64,000 bases of DNA from Sialis fuliginosa (GCA_961205875.1 OY540812.1:28033098-28097097), one strand, 5' to 3'. Shown: positions 22,579 to 34,369, counted from the first letter of the stretch. The notes: generated by a model from the letters alone, not told the origin. Numbers and translations are program-made.

Positions 22579-24716
22579 TAAGGTGGCCTGGAGCTCTATG
22601 GAGAAATTTCGTTGTCTGATTTTCAAAGGTCTTATGATCTTATTTTATGCCAATAGATAAAAAACGACCCGTGACAAAGTTTGAAGTCAATCGAATAACT
22701 TTTACCCGGCGCGCAAGCCCCTCAAACTCAAAAAATGCCAAAATTTGATACTTCCACATATTTTTATGAAATTAAATGCATTAATTCTTAATGAAATTAA
22801 TTATAATTTATTATTTTCTAAAAGTACATTAAATTACCTTTTCAACAAATACAAATTCGAAAAAATCGAGCAAGAAATGGCGAAATAAGAAGAATTTATT
22901 CGAAAAAAAAAATGAAATTCGAACATTTAATTTTTATTATATTTATAACTTCAAATTTTTAGATTTTGAATTTCCAATGACGTTGCAATGAATCATCTAC
23001 GATTTTCGTCGACTTATCCATGTTTTAGCGATTTAACAATTTTTTTTATTTTCGAAGAAACTTTGATGTCGAAAAAAATCCTAATCCGAAAACCACCGAA
23101 GATAAATACCAAAGATGATTAGACATTTTGTGCAGAATACAATCCGAAATCTCGCGGTTTGTTTCTGTGTAAGCGATAGCAGTTTTAATAAAAAAATCAA
23201 ACCATTATTTGGTGCTTCAACACTTATCGGGTATCAAAACCAGATTTTGACGTACAATTTAACCAAAAATATGGAAATTCGGCAACCTCCGAAGATAAAT
23301 ACCAAAGATGATTAGCTATTTTGTGGAGAATACATTCCGAAATCTCACGATCTGTTTCTGTGTAGCCCTGTAAGCGATAGCAGTTTAAAAAAATTCAAAT
23401 AATTATTCGGTGCTTCAACACTTATTGGATATCGAAACCAGACTTTGACGTACAATTGAAACAAAAAAATAGATTATTCGGCAAAAGGCTTTTTTGCGAG
23501 CTACAAGAATAAATTGCTCTCGAAAAGGAAAAATTTTCAGGACATACATGGCCTTGGGCATTCATCTGGTCGTGATGAGTAGGACCAGGAGTTCGTAATT
23601 TGTATCGGTTTGGGATTGTTCCACTTCCAGAAAAAGAATAACTAACTCAAGAAACTCGTCATAAATATTTCTTTCTTCAATTCAAACAAGCAAAAATCGA
23701 TAATTTCCACACGTTCATCATCAGATATATACTGAATTACAACATTATCATCCAATCTGGCATGAAGATGATGTTGTAATGTAATGTTAATCTTTTTCTG
23801 GAAGTGGAAAAACCCCAAACCAATACAAATTACAAACTCCCGGTCCTACTATATTTTTGGTTAAATTGTACGTCAAAATCTGGTTTTGATACCCGATAAG
23901 TGTTGAAGCACCAAATAATTATTTGATTTTTTTATTAAAACTGCTCTCGCTTACACAGAAAGAAACAACGACATTTCGGAATGTATTCTCCACAAAATGT
24001 CTAATCATTTTTGGTATTTATCTTCGGAGGTTGCCGAATTTCCATATTTTTGGTTAAATTGTACGTCAAAATCTGGTTTTGATACCCAATAAGTGTTGAA
24101 GCACCAAATAATGATTTGATTTTTTTAATTAAAACCGCTATCGCTTACACAGAAACAAACCGCGAGATTTCGGATTGTATTCTGCACAAAATGTCTAATC
24201 ATCTTTGGTATTTATCTTCGGAGGTTGTCGGATTAGCATTTTTTCGACATCAAAGTTAAAAAAAATTGTTAAAGCGCTAAAACATGGATAAGTCGACGAA
24301 AATCGTAGATGATTCATTGCAACGTCATTGGAAATTCAAAATCTAAAAATTTGAAGTTATAAATATAATAAAAATTAAATGTTCGAATTTCATTTTTTTT
24401 TTCGAATAAATTCTTCTTACTTCGCCATTTCTTGCTCGATTTTTTCGAATTTGCATTTGTTGAAAAGGTAATTTAATGTACTTTTAGAAAATAATAAATT
24501 ATAATTAATTTCATTAAGAATTAATGCATTTAATTTCATAAAAAATATGTGGAAGTATCAAATTTTGGCATTTTTTGAGTTTGAGGGGCTTGCGCGCCGG
24601 GTAAAAGTTATTCGATTGACTTCAAACTTTGTCACGGGTCGTTTTTTTATCTATTGGCATAAAATTAGACCATAAGATTTTCGAGAATCGCATTTTGAAA
24701 AATGGGGGCCACCTTA
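22579..24716. mobile_element. 2.1-kb foldback element with 8-bp target duplication
   Basis: Both ends begin TAAGGTGGCC reading inward, and ATATTCAA flanks each side (22571-22578 and 24717-24724). Arms of about 1 kb are near-perfect inverted copies: AACGACCCGTGACAAAGTTT and TACCCGGCGCGCAAGCCCCT are read on opposite strands at 22668-22730 and 24580-24650. Within each arm an approximately 180-bp unit (GAAGATAAATACCAAAGATG as landmark) is tandemly duplicated. An 8-bp duplication points to hAT-like transposition; a 9-bp reading is possible because the next base also matches. About 140 bp at the centre are unique. Confidence 0.85.
23642..23784 (-). pseudogene. Coding-like fragment in the unique centre of the foldback
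   Basis: The only unpaired part of the 22.6-kb element is open on the minus strand and ends in TAG at 23642-23644. It reads TLQHHLHARLDDNVVIQY, ISDDERVEIIDFCLFELKKE and then IFMTSFLS. The composition is protein-like (charged, helical) and unlike the poly-T/A frames around it. No ATG, no recognised domain. It may be the remnant of a transposase or a captured host fragment. Confidence 0.35.
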
Positions 24717-24903
24717 ATATTCAATGCTAACATTTTTATAAATTATAACGTTTATTTTACATTCCTTTTTTTACTTTTTTATAAATGAAAAAACATTAAA
24801 TAACTTTACTACAGTGGACATATTTTAACATGAAAACATTTAACATGAAAATCGGTTAACACGAAATAACACTCTGATCCCGACAAAATACTATGTAATT
24901 ATT

Positions 24904-25184
24904 AAAGATTGGAAAAATAGTTTTTCAACTATTGCGTAAAAATGCATTTATTGTAATTTTTATTACATATCTCCACCATTTTCAGAAAACTGGTTTGATT
25001 GAACACAATTTGAAATCAACTATTTGCAACTACCTTTCCAACTATTTGCGACACTTTTTACTGCTTCGTTTGCACTAATTATTATTATTAAATCGTAAAA
25101 AAACAATTTATCAACTATTTTCCGAAAAAAAATTCAACTAGTAACTATTTCATTGAAAATAACAACTATTTTTCCAATCTCTAG
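24904..25184. mobile_element. hAT-type MITE, 281 bp
   Basis: Inverted ends GATTGGAAAAATAGTT and AACTATTTTTCCAATC lie near the boundaries, with flanks TAATTATT (24896-24903) and TAATTATA (25185-25192) matching at 7 of 8. Internal CAACTATTTGCAACTA and similar CAACTATT motifs repeat several times. Non-coding. Confidence 0.75.
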
Positions 25185-25189
25185 TAATT

Positions 25190-25965
25190 ATATCCATTTT
25201 GATTCCTCGCAATATCGAAGATACGAGAAGCTTTGTGATTGTTTTAAAATGAGACAAAAAAAATGTTCTCCGATTTCAAAATTTTAAATTGATCTTTCTG
25301 TTTAAGGTCAAGATAAACACTCTTCGTTCCGTCTCTGTCTGTCTGTCACCTGAATCTTTGCCACATGCATAACTCACGAACCAAAAATTAAAAAATTAAA
25401 ACTAAACCGATATTAATAAAACTTGGTTGGTTGGTTGGGTCTGACTTGAGGATGGTTCCATTTCAAAATTATTAAAATCGTGTATAAAAGGAAGAGATGG
25501 CACCCCAAAATATTTATTTGTAGAAGATATCTCAAAAACAACACATGTTACGTGAAATTTTTATAGAATTTTTTTGTAGAGTATTCAGTTTCTTATAATA
25601 TAGGTCATCACAATATTTGTTGTACAATTTTCCCTTACAAAGATTTATTTCAGTTTGTTTCAAAAATGATCATTTGTTACTTTGACATATTAAATCTCGT
25701 TTTGATGTTTTAAATGTCATTTTGACGTTTACATAACAGAAAAATTTAGATTTAGATTGAAATTGTCAAAAAAAAATATCGCTGCGCGTATAAAAATGTC
25801 GAATAAATGTTTTTTAATAAAATTGTATAAAAATTAAATGATTAACCAATGCCAGGTAATTATCTGAATACTTTATCAGTGTTCATTAAAATTGTTCAAT
25901 AATCAACTACCTTTGGTGAATTTAGTACGAGGAAGCACTGTGCATTTACTTGGCAGATGTTATTT
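25190..25965 (-). repeat. Inverted second copy of the R3 internal sequence
   Basis: Landmarks read on the minus strand match 19585-20110: AAATGCAC, GGTAGTTGATT, CATTGGTTAA, ACAATTTCAATCTAAATCTA, AAATGACATTTAA, GGAAAATTGTACAACAAA and CGAGAAGCTT. The 45-bp R3 ends are not seen, so this is partial or truncated. Extra sequence near 25330-25450 contains a CTGTCTGTCTGTC tract. Confidence 0.65.
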
Positions 25966-25969
25966 TATT

Positions 25970-26425
25970 ATTAATGATGATTTCATAATATCTTTATAAA
26001 AAACAACAAATTAAAGAACGCCATTATAAATATTTAAAATTCTTTTAATGAATGAAGTTTTGGAATTTCATCAGTTATGTTTTCTCCGAACCGAGTCATA
26101 CTTGTTCCTTGAAAACCTAAAAATGATACATAGTAAATAAAAACAATTTAAATGTTTTCAGCATAACTAATACTTAAAAATAAATATACAAAGCAATTCT
26201 AAAATTATAACACACAATTGTCGGATTGCACAAACGCTTATTAAAAAAGTTAATCGTCGATTAAGAGTAATTCTCCGTTAAATAGCTGTTTTTTTTTTTG
26301 TTCGATATAACATTTTCCCTTAAAAACGTCCGATTAATTTAACCAGTCACGAATGATCAATTAAGTTCTTATGAATTTCTTTAAATACTTATCAAAAAGA
26401 GATGAACGTACCAATTCATCATACA
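25970..26425. other. No feature recognised
   Basis: AT-rich sequence without ORF, TIR or motif that could be supported. Confidence 0.4.
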
Positions 26426-26429
26426 AAAA

Positions 26430-27230
26430 TATCTGCTATGGGAAACACGGGACTTTCTAGTACGTATCCTAACAGTGAAAAGTGTACGTGATTCTTAATT
26501 TATTAAAACACATTTCTGACAAACTAATAAAAGATAAAATAAAATGAATGGTACATAAACTATAGATAATATTATTCTCTACATTATGTATCAAATGAAT
26601 TTTTTTGAACGTTATAACTTTACCGAAAACGGATGTATACTCTTGTCAATTTTTGAATTTTCGAATTATTTTTGAAATAAGAAAAAAAATGTTTTAGATA
26701 AAAAATGTCGAGTATATTATAATTATAATTTATTCCCCATACATTTTTTTTCAACATTTATGATTTAGTCAGAAATATTTTTTTTAATTATTATTTAGAA
26801 TCATCCACACTGTTCACTCTCAGTATTACGTATAAGAAAGTCCCATGTTACATATGGCAATCACACACACTGTTCAATCTCTGTAATAGGTATAAGAAAG
26901 TCCCATGACACTCATGGCAGATATTTCTTCTCTGTTATGAACAATTTGAATTATAATGAATTATTGTTTTCAAAAATATGTTTTTTCGAAAAAATGAATA
27001 GAACATAATAATTATAGATAATAATATTTCCTACAATTTTTAACTTGATCGTTTTTCTCTAATTTACATTGTAAGTAATTCGAAAAATTCAAAAATCGAC
27101 CTCAGTAAACATCTGTATGCGGTTGAAAGATCGTATTTTTCAAAAAAAGCAGGTCAGAATGGATTCAGAGAAGATCAAAATGGATAATTCCATCAAAATC
27201 CGGATTTCGAAAAAAAAACGGCTTCACTAT
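26430..27230 (+). mobile_element. Repeat family R2, copy 1 (palindromic, non-coding)
   Basis: The copy contains ATTACGTATAAGAAAGTCCC at 26824 and a second GTATAAGAAAGTCCCATGAC at 26891. ACCGAAAACGGATG is mirrored later by CATCTGTATGCGGTTG, so the two halves are inverted relatives. It ends GATAATTCCATCAAAATCCG then GATTTCGAAAAAAA. Matching copies are at 48890-49612 (same strand) and 60050-60965 (opposite strand), with partial ones at 3190 and 39230. No protein is encoded. Confidence 0.65.
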
Positions 27231-27841
27231 ATAAACTTATGCTGTACCTATATGTAATAAAGATAGAGAAGAAAAATTAGTAGTTGTTTCATAATTTTCA
27301 TATAATTGTGTATCTAGCATACTCTCTCCACCAAAACATTTTAATATTTACAATGTTGCCAAGTTTCTAAATGAATCATCAGTTTATTGAAAAATAAACT
27401 GTCTCCATTATTTTATGTATCTTTGCAATTCAGCAGGTACAATTTAACTACGGTATATAGGGAAGTTAATGACATTTTAGATAAATGTTAATATTACGTC
27501 AAATTTGTAAATACTTTTTTTTAAACAAAATGAAAATAAATAAAAAAGGATTTTTTTAATCAATTTTAAGAATTATTCATTGAGACTATTTGAACATACT
27601 GTATATAAATTATCCAATATATATATTATATATCCTAAGTAAAATTAATAAAACTGGAAAAATTAAGTCATATTTTTTTGTAAAATGTTTTTTATCTTTA
27701 CTGTAATGCTCAAGAAGGAAATTTCAAACTAGCAGTAAATTGAATTTAGCTTCGAATATCCAAGAGACAACATATTTGCAAGATTACGTACCTTATCTCA
27801 ACAAGTTAAAAATAAAAATAATATATTATAAGTTATAACAT

Positions 27842-29230
27842 ATACAGTGTGACTTACAGCGAATGCATTATTTCAAGCAAAAAACTTTATAGAAACATTT
27901 GTCCGGAAATTCTTCATGAAGGGCATTTTTTATAGCCCCTTTCTCCCATAAATTATTAGTTGTCTATTTAATATCTAGAGAACCTATTGTGATAAAGTTA
28001 TGAAATTTAATAATCGGTTTAATATTAATATCAATAAGTGTTATTGTATTTTTTAATCATCCTGTATATAAAATTATAAATTTGCATGTTTCTAGTCAAT
28101 TGTTACACCCTGTATATGTAATCATAACATCACAATTACAACATAATGGTGAAACACATATTCTCTTCATTGTTTAACTGTTTCCTTCTTTATCTCACCA
28201 ATTGAATATTATTTACTACTGACGAAACTTTTTATGACTAATTTTACACAGAACGAATATATTTTAAATCAAGAACTCTCTGATCCAGACGCTGGTAATT
28301 TTGTTTTTGGCAAACATTTCATGCGACGCACAGATGCGGATTCAAATAAATTTTTGTTATTTTCTTATCTATCAACTTATCCACATCGCTAATTTCAATG
28401 ATACAATCAATTATGTATATAAATCAAATTGGGCTAATTGAAGCATTATTTTTCAGTAATCCGCGATTTTAAAAATAAATTAAATATTTGAAAAAATATC
28501 ATAGGTACATGATTTTTTTATATCATATAATAATATATTTTTTAAACAGTACTAAATAAAAGAAAATCGAACAATAAGTTCTTGGATTTAAGCAAGTTAT
28601 TATCAAAACATATATTTATTGTACAGGAAATTCGTTTTATTATAGAAATTGTGTTTAACTGGCATTTTTAAAATAAAACACCCTGTAAGTTTTTTGAGTT
28701 TTTATATTTTTGAATTTTTTATTTACTTTTTTGTCATTTTTGTTATTTGATTATTTGAAATAAACAATAATATAAATAAATGGATTTCTAAAAAAAATGA
28801 TTCCTCTTAAGATTCTTAGAATCAATCGTAGAAAAAAAGATAGTTAAATATCATTTCTATAATAAAACGAATGCACTGTACAGTAAAATGTACATCTAAA
28901 AATACTTAGATCAAAGAAACTTTTGTTTAAAAATATTTGAATTTTTATAATTATGTCTTCGGGTAATTTTGAATAATCCTGTATGTATAATAGAACACGA
29001 TTTATTTACAAAATTCACCAATATTTTCTTTTGTATCGATATTCCTTTCATTTTCAAGAAAAAACTGAAAAAAAACCAGAAAAATACAAGAAATATAAAA
29101 AACCCTGATTAATTAATATTGACATATTGAATAAATTCATTTTTGGGTACAATCTTTAAGGGGCTGTAACTCCTTCGCGTGAAATTTCCGAACACCTGTC
29201 CATAAAAACTTTTTTGCGTAGAATTACATG
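27842..29230. repeat. Inverted related segments of a TACAG-ended repeat
   Basis: GCAAAAAACTTTATAG, CATTTGTCCGGAAATTC and TAGCCCCTTT at 27873-27960 are mirrored at 29150-29225 (AAGGGGCTGTAACTCC, GAAATTTCCGAACACCTG, ATAAAAACTTTTTTGC). CCTGTATAT and ACACCCTGTA motifs occur between them. It may be one foldback element or two opposed copies; ends unresolved. Confidence 0.45.
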
Positions 29231-29621
29231 TTAAAATTTGGCAAAATTTATTTCTTTTTCTATATTTTACTCAAATATTTAAATATTGTAAATAACAAAT
29301 ATATACTTATAAACATTTGGAGGTTTTCCATGTCTTTTAAATTTCTAAACGGAATTTTAGTGAGTCACGATAAATTTTGTTTACCTAGAGTAGCCAAATC
29401 TATCAATATGATAATAAATAAAATTTTCATTTCATTTGAATACATCTGAAGATATTCATACACCCAGAAGCCAAGAATCATTTCAAGCCTCATGTTTTAC
29501 ATACAATGTACCTAAATCCCGATTTTCTAAGAATATATTCATACATACATAATAAATATATTTACTTGAATAACTAACTATAGTTTGTATGTGTTAGTGA
29601 CTTAAGTATGAATGAAAGCGA

Positions 29622-29624
29622 GTA

Positions 29625-29654
<30 letters not shown>
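29622..29654. repeat. (GT)n microsatellite
   Basis: ATGTGTGTGTGTGTGTGTGT continuing to TATGTGTG. Confidence 0.9.
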
Positions 29655-29655
<1 letters not shown>

Positions 29656-30495
29656 ACCGCATGCAGCTTTGCATCATGTTTATTTAAAATTCCTAAGAAC
29701 TGGATCACGACGCTTGCAAAAGAGATGGAAAATAGCGTAGGCTAACGAAAATATTCAAAAAAAAAACATTTTCCGATAAATTCTCGTGCTGTCAACTATA
29801 ATATTGATAAAATTAATATCAGTAATTTTTAGAACGTAAACATAAATCGACTTGCAAAAATAATATTAAAATATAATGATTTAATATCTTACTGTGCATT
29901 TTATAATTTAGTAGAAGAAAATTATTACAAAAACATTGGCAACAATGTATAGTTTTGTGAATGAGCGTTGTTGCAATAGTTATTTTGGCAATTTATGGGA
30001 TTTCAAAAAACAAAGTATGCTTAAAATCTTAAACAAGGAGAGATATAGAACTCGTAACACGCTATTTAACATTGAAGACAGTTCGCTCCACAAAAATGCG
30101 CTCCGTTATGGCAGCAGAATGACGATCTGGTTTTAAAATAAATATCATTTGTTTTGAATTATAAAATTATTAATAGAGTGAAGTGGGATAAATTAAAACT
30201 TCATCGCTAATATTGTATATTTTATATCTTGCTAATTTTTACTACATAACTTTAAACTATTTTTTTTTGCTGGGGTGGATTGACTTTGTTTTAAATTATC
30301 GTAACAGGTACACATTTCTAAATTACAGTTTCTAAATATGTACAAATCAAAAAGTGGCAGTATTTACATTTATGTACCCCATTGATTCGGGACTAATGTA
30401 ATAAAAATAATTATTATTTGTAAAAAATAGTAATTTTAACTTTGAGTGGGTAAAATTGATATTTGAGAAAAGACGGCCACTATGTTTCGTATAAC
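29655..30495. other. No gene recognised; contains a repeat shared with 57.6 kb
   Basis: AAGTGGGATAAATTAAAACT then TCATCGCTAATATTGTATAT (30182-30225) recurs at 57640-57690. The plus-strand frame at 29936-30136 lacks domains. Confidence 0.4.
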
Positions 30496-30504
30496 TGGCC
30501 ATGT

Positions 30505-30728
30505 CAGAGGTTCCTAAACTTATTCAACTCATGGCACCCTTTGTGAATTATGGTTTTCCCATGGCGCCCTTTCTAAGTCAAAACATGACTAACTTTAAAC
30601 ATTTATTTATTTATTATTTATTAATTAACATTCAATCAATGGGATGAATGAAACTGCAGATCCGCAGCACCCCTGTAAAGATGCCGCGGCTTCCCAGGTC
30701 GTCGCGGCGCTCACTTTGGGAACCTCTG
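30505..30728. mobile_element. hAT-type MITE, 224 bp
   Basis: Ends CAGAGGTTCCTAAACTTATT and CACTTTGGGAACCTCTG are inverted, with flanks GGCCATGT (30497-30504) and GGCTATGT (30729-30736) matching at 7 of 8. The inner sequence has GGCACCC / GGCGCCC blocks typical of such MITEs. Non-coding. Confidence 0.85.
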
Positions 30729-31182
30729 GGCTATGTGGTTTGTTATGTACCAAAAACTTTCCCAATCTAAGCTTGAAATTAAATAAAAATGTGCAGACAC
30801 AGTCTGAATTTTACTAAGAAACTTATTAACAATTTCAAAACACTGAAGTATTTGTTCTGCTTCGTCACCGGAAATAAACCGGCACAGGAATTTTCATCAA
30901 AAAGAATTGTTAGACGCCACAGAAATTGACTTATTTTAAATAAAAAGATATAGTACACATTTAAAATATGACGCATGCTCTATAAATGTTAGATTCGTAT
31001 AGTAGACCTGTCCGTACTTCCAGTACCTTTTAGTACTTGAAGTATGTAGATACTTAAAATAGATTTTTATACAATGATTTTAAACAAAACAATTATTTTA
31101 TCAATTTATATGAAATCGAACAAATAATAAAAATAATCTTAAATCTTTAAAAATATAACATTAAGAATTGGATTAATAACAT

Positions 31183-31755
31183 AGCCACACAAAAAAATGT
31201 TTAGAATTTTTTCAGAGACCATTGTATTTGTATGTATTTTGAGGCGCTGAATCCAAAAAAGAATACGATTAATTTTCAAAATAACCTAGGGAAACCTAAT
31301 TATTTAAACTCGAAAAATAGGTTTTTCGAGGTTATTTCAAAATGCATTGATTAAGGTGTTATTTTGACCTCCAATTCGGATTCAGCGCTTCGATATACAT
31401 AGAAATACAATGGTCTCCGAAAAAGTTCCAAACATTTTTGTGTGTGTGTGTAACGTATAAGCCACACAAAAAATGAAAAATAACTTTTTTGGACACCATT
31501 GTATCTCTATGTATTTCGAAGCGCTGAATCCGAATTTGAGGTCAAATAGCACCTTATTCGATTCATTTTCAAAGTAACATAGGAAAACCTATTTTTTATA
31601 CTCGAAAAATAGGTTTTTCGGAAAATAAAGAACTTTTTTGGAGACCATTGTATTTCGATGTATTTTGAGGCGCTGAAATTCGGATTCAGCGTCTACATAT
31701 TCAGCGATACATATAATCGTCTCCGAATAATTTCTAAACATTTTTTTTGTGTGGC
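31183..31755. mobile_element. Two foldback units in tandem (AGCCACACAAAAAAATG ends)
   Basis: AGCCACACAAAAAAATGTTT opens the block, GCCACACAAAAAATG restarts it near 31452, and AAACATTTTTTTTGTGTGG then CT closes it. Each unit contains GAGACCATTGTATTT, GAGGCGCTGAATCC and CTCGAAAAATAGGTTTTTCG on both strands, so each folds on itself and the pair also fold together. Confidence 0.7.
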
Positions 31756-32201
31756 TGTGTATATCTTCTTCTAGAGCAAATTATAAAAAAAAATTATAAT
31801 TATATATTGTGTATATACGATGTACAGAATAATTACTTACTTATGTATACCGCCATTTATATGAAATATTTATACATCATATAGGTAGCACTTATAAAAA
31901 GTATTATAGATAGATAATTAAGTATTATCTATAAGTAATTAGCATTTTTTTTATCTAACCGAAAATATTTGTTTATATAAGAACACTATACAAAGCGTAT
32001 AAAAAATTTCCGTAGCACCTATAGCAACTTTTTCATTAGTTTATTATAATGTTGAAAGAAGTACTACCTATAATAAAAAATAAGACGGGATATAAAATAT
32101 AAAAAACATCTTACATAAGCAATTTTCAAATAATATTAAATACGAAATGTAATACTCGATCTTAAATTATTAAAAGCTTTAAATAATTTATGGATTAAAA
32201 A

Positions 32202-32471
32202 TCAGCCTCCGTCAACAAAAGATGATATTTCACGACGTAGCAGATAATAAATTTGGTTTATATTAATTTCTCGATAATTTGACAACCCCGGTACAGAAAG
32301 TAGATTGTTGTTTTGTAGGTCAACATTCGCTGCACGGGATTTGTAATCTCCCAGATACCGAATGTGAAGATTTTTAGGTGAATTCCCGGAGGACGGATTT
32401 TCTTTACAAGAAAACTTTGGATGGGATGATTCAATTAAAAATATCGCACAATACGAATCAAAGAATTGCAT
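32202..32471 (-). CDS. Candidate small protein-coding ORF, 89 aa, unknown
   Basis: The frame opens with a genuine ATG (32469-32471) and ends TGA. The sequence is visibly richer in GC than its surroundings and has mixed, protein-like composition: MQFFDSYCAIFLIE, then KFSCKENPSSGNSPKNL, LQNNNLLSVPGLSNYREI and YYLLRREISSFVDGG. The first 14 residues are moderately hydrophobic but not a clear signal peptide. No domain is recognised. Neither an upstream promoter motif nor a downstream AATAAA is obvious. It could be a short single-exon gene, one exon of a larger gene, or captured sequence inside an old element. Confidence 0.35.
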   Translation of the reverse strand: MQFFDSYCAIFLIESSHPKFSCKENPSSGNSPKNLHIRYLGDYKSRAANVDLQNNNLLSVPGLSNYREININQIYYLLRREISSFVDGG

Positions 32472-33079
32472 ATTGACGGTGTTGTTTAATGTACCAGTGA
32501 CAAATAAAATGTTTAGTTGTATATTGTATATTAATGCACACCCAAAGCAAGATTTGAAGTGTGTGTTACTCTCGTCCTATATTTTTTCGAGCATTATATA
32601 TTAATTTTCTTCAGTAACCCCCTTATATGTTTACATTTTCTGAATAAGAACATTACAGTCTTCATATTTTGTTAATTTAATATCGATTGGTTTTAATTTT
32701 CTGTCATAAAAATATTAACAAAGTTCAATTTGTCCTTTTAGACCCATTATTACACCACGGCAACAAACTACAGCTCGCAATACGTAATAAATTAACAGCA
32801 AATCATTTGAATTTGCTTCATCTATTTGCAAAATAGAACCCTATTAAAACTCAGCCAAATCGGATAACTAGAAGTAAGGAAATTTGCAGTTTATTTAAAT
32901 ATTTTTACGTATGTTAACGGCAAATTTTTTGTCAAATATTATATAGTGGTTCGGGATAGTTCAAAAAATATACGCAAGCGCCACATTAGTTACTTAGCTT
33001 CAACTGATATAAGTATTATATTATTATAATTTATATATGTATAACTACGTCGATACGTTCGGTATTTTCATTATTTTAT

Positions 33080-33117
33080 TCAGTCAATCAATTACTTTTT
33101 AAACAAGATAAAATCAG
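33080..33117 (+). promoter_or_regulatory. Arthropod initiator and short non-coding first exon
   Basis: TATTCAGTCAATCAATT contains the arthropod Inr core TCAGT (A at 33082). About 36 nt later AAATCAG/GTAAGTTC forms a strong donor at 33117/33118. The combination fits a plus-strand transcription start with a short untranslated first exon and a long intron. No matching downstream coding exon was identified before 35 kb. Confidence 0.35.
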
Positions 33118-33119
33118 GT

Positions 33120-33915
33120 AAGTTCATTTTTAAAACAAAATATATTATAATATCATATAATAATGTAACCTATAAACATTATTTTTCATTTAGATCAATG
33201 TAAGTTTTTTTCAACGGCAAACATTAGGTGAATATAGCTGTTATCGTTGTAATTTAAAAACATGTGGATGTATTTATTTTATCTTTTTGATTATTATTAA
33301 TTTTATAGGTACATTTTAATACAATTAACGAAAAAAACATGTATCCATGTTATGTCAGTAGTTAAAAAATGTACATTTAAATTTTGTATTGTATTAAATT
33401 ATGTTTGATACGTTTTCCTATGAAAATATAATATGACGGTAATGAACATCTAGATATTATTCTGTGTTCTGAATTTCATACGTTTCATTGTTGGTAGGGT
33501 AGGTATGTTTTTCTTTTGATTTTGAATTGTGTTTGTTGAAAAATGTTAATTCCGAAAAATTATAATTGTAGGATTAACGTATTATGATAAATTAAAATGT
33601 ATTATTTATTATTTGTAGAATATGTTTTTCAGGTTCTGTATTTAATTATTCTTTTGTGACAAATTGTTTTAAGAAAATATACTACTTGTAAGTGAGGTTA
33701 TGTCATTCATTTATTGTTTTCAAATGAACTTATAAAACCACTATTATTACAATTAATATCAATTTTTACAAGAAATGAGCAAAGATAAGAAAATTACCAT
33801 TTTTTTAAAACATTCTTCAAAAAACGATAGTTTCAAAATTCTAAGAGATGTGCATTTTATGGCCAAGCCATGCTATTTATTACTATTTTTAGTTTTGTCC
33901 TTTCATATACATTAA
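33120..33915. other. No feature recognised
   Basis: AT-rich DNA, presumably first-intron sequence if the 33.08-kb exon is real. Confidence 0.35.
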
Positions 33916-33917
33916 AC

Positions 33918-33970
33918 CCGATTGGTCGGTATACCGGCTTGTTAACCAGGAGCTCAGGGTCATGCTGCTG
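33918..33970 (+). repeat. tRNA-like repeat unit 1
   Basis: ATTGGTCGGTATACCGGCTT followed by GTTAACCAGGAGCTCAGGGT resembles the D-arm to T-arm part of a tRNA or a tRNA-derived SINE head. A sister unit lies at 34131-34195. No full cloverleaf could be drawn. Confidence 0.4.
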
Positions 33971-34130
33971 GTTGGATCTAGACTTTTGGATATTTCTGCA
34001 TCCGCTAAATTCTGTCGATAATCTTTTTAATTGTATTTTATATTTTCATAACATTCATGTTTCTATAACAAAGTGTTATATAAAATAAAATAACATTGTT
34101 TTCTTCATAACATTTCAAAAATTGATTAAT

Positions 34131-34195
34131 CCCGGGTCACGGTGCCGAATAGCCGGTATACCGGCTTGTTGTTCAGGAGTTCAGGGTTCAAATGG
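34131..34195 (+). repeat. tRNA-like repeat unit 2
   Basis: CCGAATAGCCGGTATACCGG, CTTGTTGTTCAGGAG and AGGGTTCAAATGG; the last resembles a B box. It is about 215 bp after unit 1 and shares GGTATACCGGCTTGTT exactly. Confidence 0.4.
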
Positions 34196-34369
34196 TTTAG
34201 TAACCTTTAAATTATTTGTAATATATATAATTTATTAATAGGACTGCCCACCGAGACTGTTGTGAGACGAGGCCACCTGAAATTCTGACGAGACAGACAT
34301 GCGCGTTAAGTAGAAATCAGAGATCTAAAAGCAGGGCGAGAAATTTACGTCATAAAATGTACAATGTTA

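Noticed and set aside
22579..24716. Assembly-generated palindrome
   Set aside because: The matching 8-bp flanks, the defined TAAGGTGGCC ends and a unique centre favour a real insertion, although long-read confirmation was not available.
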